Part shown: piece by piece, positions 56,667 through 59,365 of the stretch
Layout of the letters: every line of letters starts with the position of its first letter
Numbering within the stretch: the stretch's first letter is position 1
Assembly: GCA_015061335.1 (NCBI GenBank)
Contig: SUWT01000008.1
Location: forward strand, 1-59,365
Origin: Lentimicrobiaceae bacterium
Lineage (GTDB): Bacteria > Bacteroidota > Bacteroidia > Bacteroidales > F082
Direction: 5' to 3'
Length of the DNA: 59,365 bases
Position numbers and translations under genes: made by a program
Notes under the pieces: generated by a model
The model's database searches: none
What the model saw: the letters and a program-made list of their open reading frames with translations, nothing else
Told to the model about the DNA's origin: nothing

Positions 56667-56726
56667 GTTAATACTCTCTCTTTCTTTTAATTGTTAAACT
56701 ATAAAACGTTTTTTCTTAAGCGGCTG

Positions 56727-56734
56727 CAAAGATA
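56727..56734 (-). promoter_or_regulatory. -7 box for rpsU
   Basis: TATCTTTG on the minus strand fits TAnnTTTG, 60 bp before the rpsU ATG. Confidence 0.65.
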
Positions 56735-56758
56735 AACATTTTTTCAATATGATTTAAA

Positions 56759-58984
56759 TTAATTTTCCAAAAGATTTTCGAACAAGAAATCATTGATTTT
56801 CTCGAACAGATGCATTCTTACATCTCCCCCATCTCTCTCATAAGTACCATAAATACCATGGTTTTTGTTTGGATAAACCATCAGATCAAATTGTTTTCCT
56901 TCTGATATCAAAGCTTTGATAAGTTCCATCGCATTTTGGAAGTGAACGTTATCATCGCCACTGCCATGACATAACAGATAGTTTCCTTTTATCATATTCA
57001 CGAAATTGATAGGTGAGTTATCATCGTATCCGGAAGGATTTTCCTGTGGAGTACGCATAAAGCGTTCGGTATAGATATTATCATAATAACGCCAGTTTGT
57101 CACAGGTGCTACGGCAACAGCCGTGCTGATATAGTCGGCACCTTTTGTAATTCCTGATGTTGCCATAAAGCCGCCGTAACTCCATCCATATATACCTATC
57201 TTTTCAGGATTAACGTATGGTTGACTTGCCATATATTTGGCCAAAGTAATCATATCTTCTGTCTCGTATTTACCGAGTTGCTGATAAGTCATTTTTTTAA
57301 ACTCTTGTCCTCTCGCGCCACCGCCTCTGTTGTTGATAGACACAGAAATAATTCCTCTTTGAGCGAGAAGTTGCATCCAATCATAATCATCACTATTCCA
57401 TGCATTATTTACAGTTTGATGTCCGGGACCTCCGTAAACGTAAATCAGAACAGGATATTTCTTATTTGGATCGAAATCGGGAGGCAATATCTGCCATGCT
57501 TCCATTTCTATTGGAGTTCCATCAGGGAGAGTGAACGCAGGATCGCTTATTTTAAAGAATGTCTTGGTTCCTAAATTGTATTGTTTCATACTTTCCGCAA
57601 ATTCTTTATTATCTTCCAGGACTCTTATTTGCTTACCTTTATTATCAAACAAAACATATTGATGAGGTTGATCGACGCTTGAATTGATATTAATCAGGTA
57701 TTTAAAGTTTTTACTAAATCTAGCATTATTTGTACCCACCTTATTAATAATTTCACGCATCTGACCTTTGAGGTTAACAGCATATATCTGACGTTCTATT
57801 GAGCTATTTTTTGCAGCTTGGAAATAGACCTCTTTACCATCGAAGCCATAAACATTTGTAACTTCCCAATCGCCATCTGTAAGTTGTTTTACCAAAGTTC
57901 CATCCATAAGATAAAGATAGATATGATTAAAGCCATCTTTTTCGCTTGTCATCAAAAATCTGTTTCCATCTTCTAAGAATGTCCAATTATCTGTTATATC
58001 AATATAATAAGGATTTGTTTCATCGTAGAACACTGTTGTTTCACCTGTAGTGGCATTAGCTGCCAGAATTTCCAGATGATTTTGATGGCGGTTTAATCTT
58101 TGGATTGCCAACACATTAGGATCTTGAGTCCATTTCATTCTAGGAAGATATATATCTGTTTCATCACCTGTATCCATTTTTATTGTTTCACCTGTTTCCA
58201 AGTCATAGACAAAAACCTCCACTATTGAGTTATCTTCACCGGCTTTTGGATATTTGAAGGTGTAATCTTCAGGATACAAGTCATCGAACATTTGCATTTC
58301 ATATTCTTTGACATTAGACTCATCGAAGCGATAGAAAGCAATTTTTTTACTATCAGGAGACCAGAAGAATCCTTGTGCAAAGCCGAATTCTTCTTCATAT
58401 ACCCAGTCTGGAGCACCATTTATAATACGATTCCATTCTCCATCGTGGGTAAACTGAAGTTCCTCATTATTAGACAGATCCTTAATAAACAGGTTATTAT
58501 CACGCATAAAAGCTACTTTTGTGGCATCTGGTGAGAAAGTTGCAAGACGTTGATCTCCATTTTGAGAAAGTGGTGATAACACCTTATTATTAATATCATA
58601 CACATAGAAATTTGCTGTATAAGAATGACGATATATCATATTCATATTATTCATAAACAGCACTTTAGACTCATCCTCACTTAAGAAGTAGGTAGAATAA
58701 AGAGGTACAGGCACTGTATCACCGGGGAGGATAAGTTCACGCATGTTAAAGAGGGTCTTAACTTTTTTACCGGTTTTATAATTATAAATATTAAGTTCAC
58801 CTTTTTCGAGGGTAGCGTATGTACTACCATCGCTCATAGGATTCATACCTCTCACCCCTTTTATACTAAATGTTGGGCGTTCATAAAGATCAGACAATTC
58901 AAGATTTTTTTTCTCCTGAGCCATAACATTAAAGATTCCGCTCATAAGAAACACGATGATTAACAAATACTTAACTCTTTTCAT
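56759..58984 (-). CDS. Dipeptidyl peptidase IV-type S9 serine peptidase
   Basis: A 741-residue exported peptidase with a signal peptide (ending VMAQ). The N-terminal beta-propeller (about 30-480) includes the DPP IV-type acceptor region PDWVYEEEFGFAQGFFWSPD with the Glu-Glu pair that binds the substrate amino group. The C-terminal alpha/beta-hydrolase domain has the triad Ser602 (GWSYGG), Asp677 (GSGDDNVHFQ) and His709 (KNHGIYG). It releases dipeptides (typically X-Pro or X-Ala) from peptide N-termini in the periplasm, complementing the C25 and M14 peptidases. Confidence 0.94.
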   Translation of the reverse strand: MKRVKYLLIIVFLMSGIFNVMAQEKKNLELSDLYERPTFSIKGVRGMNPMSDGSTYATLEKGELNIYNYKTGKKVKTLFNMRELILPGDTVPVPLYSTYFLSEDESKVLFMNNMNMIYRHSYTANFYVYDINNKVLSPLSQNGDQRLATFSPDATKVAFMRDNNLFIKDLSNNEELQFTHDGEWNRIINGAPDWVYEEEFGFAQGFFWSPDSKKIAFYRFDESNVKEYEMQMFDDLYPEDYTFKYPKAGEDNSIVEVFVYDLETGETIKMDTGDETDIYLPRMKWTQDPNVLAIQRLNRHQNHLEILAANATTGETTVFYDETNPYYIDITDNWTFLEDGNRFLMTSEKDGFNHIYLYLMDGTLVKQLTDGDWEVTNVYGFDGKEVYFQAAKNSSIERQIYAVNLKGQMREIINKVGTNNARFSKNFKYLININSSVDQPHQYVLFDNKGKQIRVLEDNKEFAESMKQYNLGTKTFFKISDPAFTLPDGTPIEMEAWQILPPDFDPNKKYPVLIYVYGGPGHQTVNNAWNSDDYDWMQLLAQRGIISVSINNRGGGARGQEFKKMTYQQLGKYETEDMITLAKYMASQPYVNPEKIGIYGWSYGGFMATSGITKGADYISTAVAVAPVTNWRYYDNIYTERFMRTPQENPSGYDDNSPINFVNMIKGNYLLCHGSGDDNVHFQNAMELIKALISEGKQFDLMVYPNKNHGIYGTYERDGGDVRMHLFEKINDFLFENLLEN

Positions 58985-59004
58985 ACATTAAAATTTATAA
59001 ATTT

Positions 59005-59012
59005 CAAAAATA
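59005..59012 (-). promoter_or_regulatory. -7 box for DPP IV gene
   Basis: TATTTTTG on the minus strand fits TAnnTTTG, 20 bp before the ATG. Confidence 0.55.
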
Positions 59013-59038
59013 AAATAAAAAAATGAGAAAAAAAATAG

Positions 59039-59067
59039 TTGTAAAATAAAAAATAATTGTATCTTTG
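59039..59067 (+). promoter_or_regulatory. Promoter for tRNA-Val genes
   Basis: TTG at 59039-59041 and TATCTTTG at 59060-59067 are 18 bp apart, 11 bp before the first tRNA base. Divergent from the DPP IV promoter. Confidence 0.7.
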
Positions 59068-59078
59068 CAAGCGCAAAT

Positions 59079-59153
59079 GGGACGGTAGCTCAGTTGGTTT
59101 AGAGCGCATGCTTGACAGGCATGAGGTCACAAGTTCGATCCTTGTTCGCCCCA
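59079..59153 (+). tRNA. tRNA-Val (GAC)
   Basis: Acceptor GGGACGG against TCGCCCC (one A-C mismatch and one G-U), stem CATGC/GCATG, loop TTGACAG with anticodon GAC. CCA not encoded. Confidence 0.93.
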
Positions 59154-59158
59154 CACTG

Positions 59159-59182
59159 AACGCCCATGGGGCGTTTTTTTTT
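59159..59182 (+). terminator. Hairpin terminator between the two tRNA-Val genes
   Basis: AACGCCC and GGGCGTT pair perfectly around ATG, followed by a long T run. It should end most transcripts after the first tRNA. Confidence 0.85.
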
Positions 59183-59190
59183 GGAGTTAA

Positions 59191-59265
59191 GGGACGTTAG
59201 CCCAGTTGGTTTAGAGCGCTGCCTTCACACGGCAGAGGTCACTGGTTCGAGTCCAGTACGTCCCA
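59191..59265 (+). tRNA. tRNA-Val (CAC)
   Basis: Acceptor GGGACGT pairs with ACGTCCC, stem CTGCC/GGCAG, loop TTCACAC with anticodon CAC. CCA not encoded. No promoter is visible between the terminator and this gene. Confidence 0.93.
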
Positions 59266-59302
59266 CGAATCCTACAAAGGATTAAAGTTCAGTAATTTAC
59301 AG

Positions 59303-59335
59303 CGGATTTTTAATAGCGTAAGTATTAAAAGTCCG
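59303..59335. repeat. Strong inverted repeat after tRNA-Val (CAC)
   Basis: Arms CGGATTTTTAATA and TATTAAAAGTCCG pair over 13 bp (one G-T) with a seven-base loop. No T run follows. A smaller hairpin AATCCT/AGGATT lies at 59268-59283. No gene is visible in 59266-59365. Confidence 0.5.
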
Positions 59336-59365
59336 GCGGTTTTCCAACTTTATGTTTTTTTCTTG

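Overview
The window is a low-GC, gene-dense stretch of a Bacteroidota (most likely Bacteroidales) chromosome. The evidence is the Bacteroidota-type promoter (TAnnTTTG, sometimes with TTG/TTTG 18-20 bp upstream) before many genes, almost no Shine-Dalgarno sequences, several cargo proteins with type IX secretion (T9SS) C-terminal sorting domains, fimbrillin-like and Ser-type sulfatase genes, and Bacteroidota-typical neighbourhoods (bamD-rpoZ-coaBC-PorD-like-recN; hpf-tRNA-tuf-tRNA-Trp-secE-nusG-rplKAJL-rpoBC). I cannot name the species. No CRISPR array, insertion sequence or prophage was seen.

Layout: (1) 1-916, a YhcG-type PDDEXK nuclease gene cut by the left edge. (2) 1048-8093, two tandem gingipain-like C25 peptidases with T9SS sorting domains, each with its own promoter. 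(3) 8083-17069 (minus), recN, a PorD-like gene, coaBC, rpoZ and bamD, then a secreted M14 carboxypeptidase, dapA and a DUF6913 gene. (4) 17160-18568, an MBL-fold hydrolase, an S4 RNA-binding protein and a NifX/NifB-like protein. (5) 18639-22889 (minus), a small secreted protein overlapping a fimbrillin-like lipoprotein, then a sulfatase with its radical-SAM maturase. (6) 22927-26522 (minus), argS, rsmE, DUF4159 and a zinc-ribbon protein. (7) 26574-37038 (minus), a tightly packed five-gene surface operon ending in a 2127-residue RHS/YD-repeat protein. (8) 37267-38915 (plus), pyrB-pyrI behind what looks like a translated, UTP-sensing attenuator. (9) 38919-41753 (minus), DUF3467, a SUMF1-like protein and a caspase-like protein that lacks its catalytic cysteine. 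(10) 41852-54894 (minus), the RNA polymerase, ribosomal protein, EF-Tu and tRNA block. (11) 55055-58984 (minus), hpf, a tyrosine recombinase, rpsU and a DPP IV peptidase. (12) 59060-59365 (plus), two tRNA-Val genes split by a strong hairpin terminator.

How the genes work together: a housekeeping core (transcription, translation, CoA, lysine and pyrimidine synthesis, arginyl-tRNA) is interleaved with protein-degradation and surface functions: C25, M14 and S9 peptidases, a sulfatase, fimbrillin-like and RHS surface proteins. This suits an asaccharolytic or host-associated peptide and glycan user, which is an inference. The most notable observations are the pyrB leader, which resembles the E. 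coli pyrBI attenuator in architecture; the pseudo-caspase/SUMF1/DUF3467 operon; the RHS operon, which pairs an RHS protein lacking a sorting domain with a minimal YD-motif protein that has one; and a few perfect Shine-Dalgarno sites in an otherwise SD-poor region.
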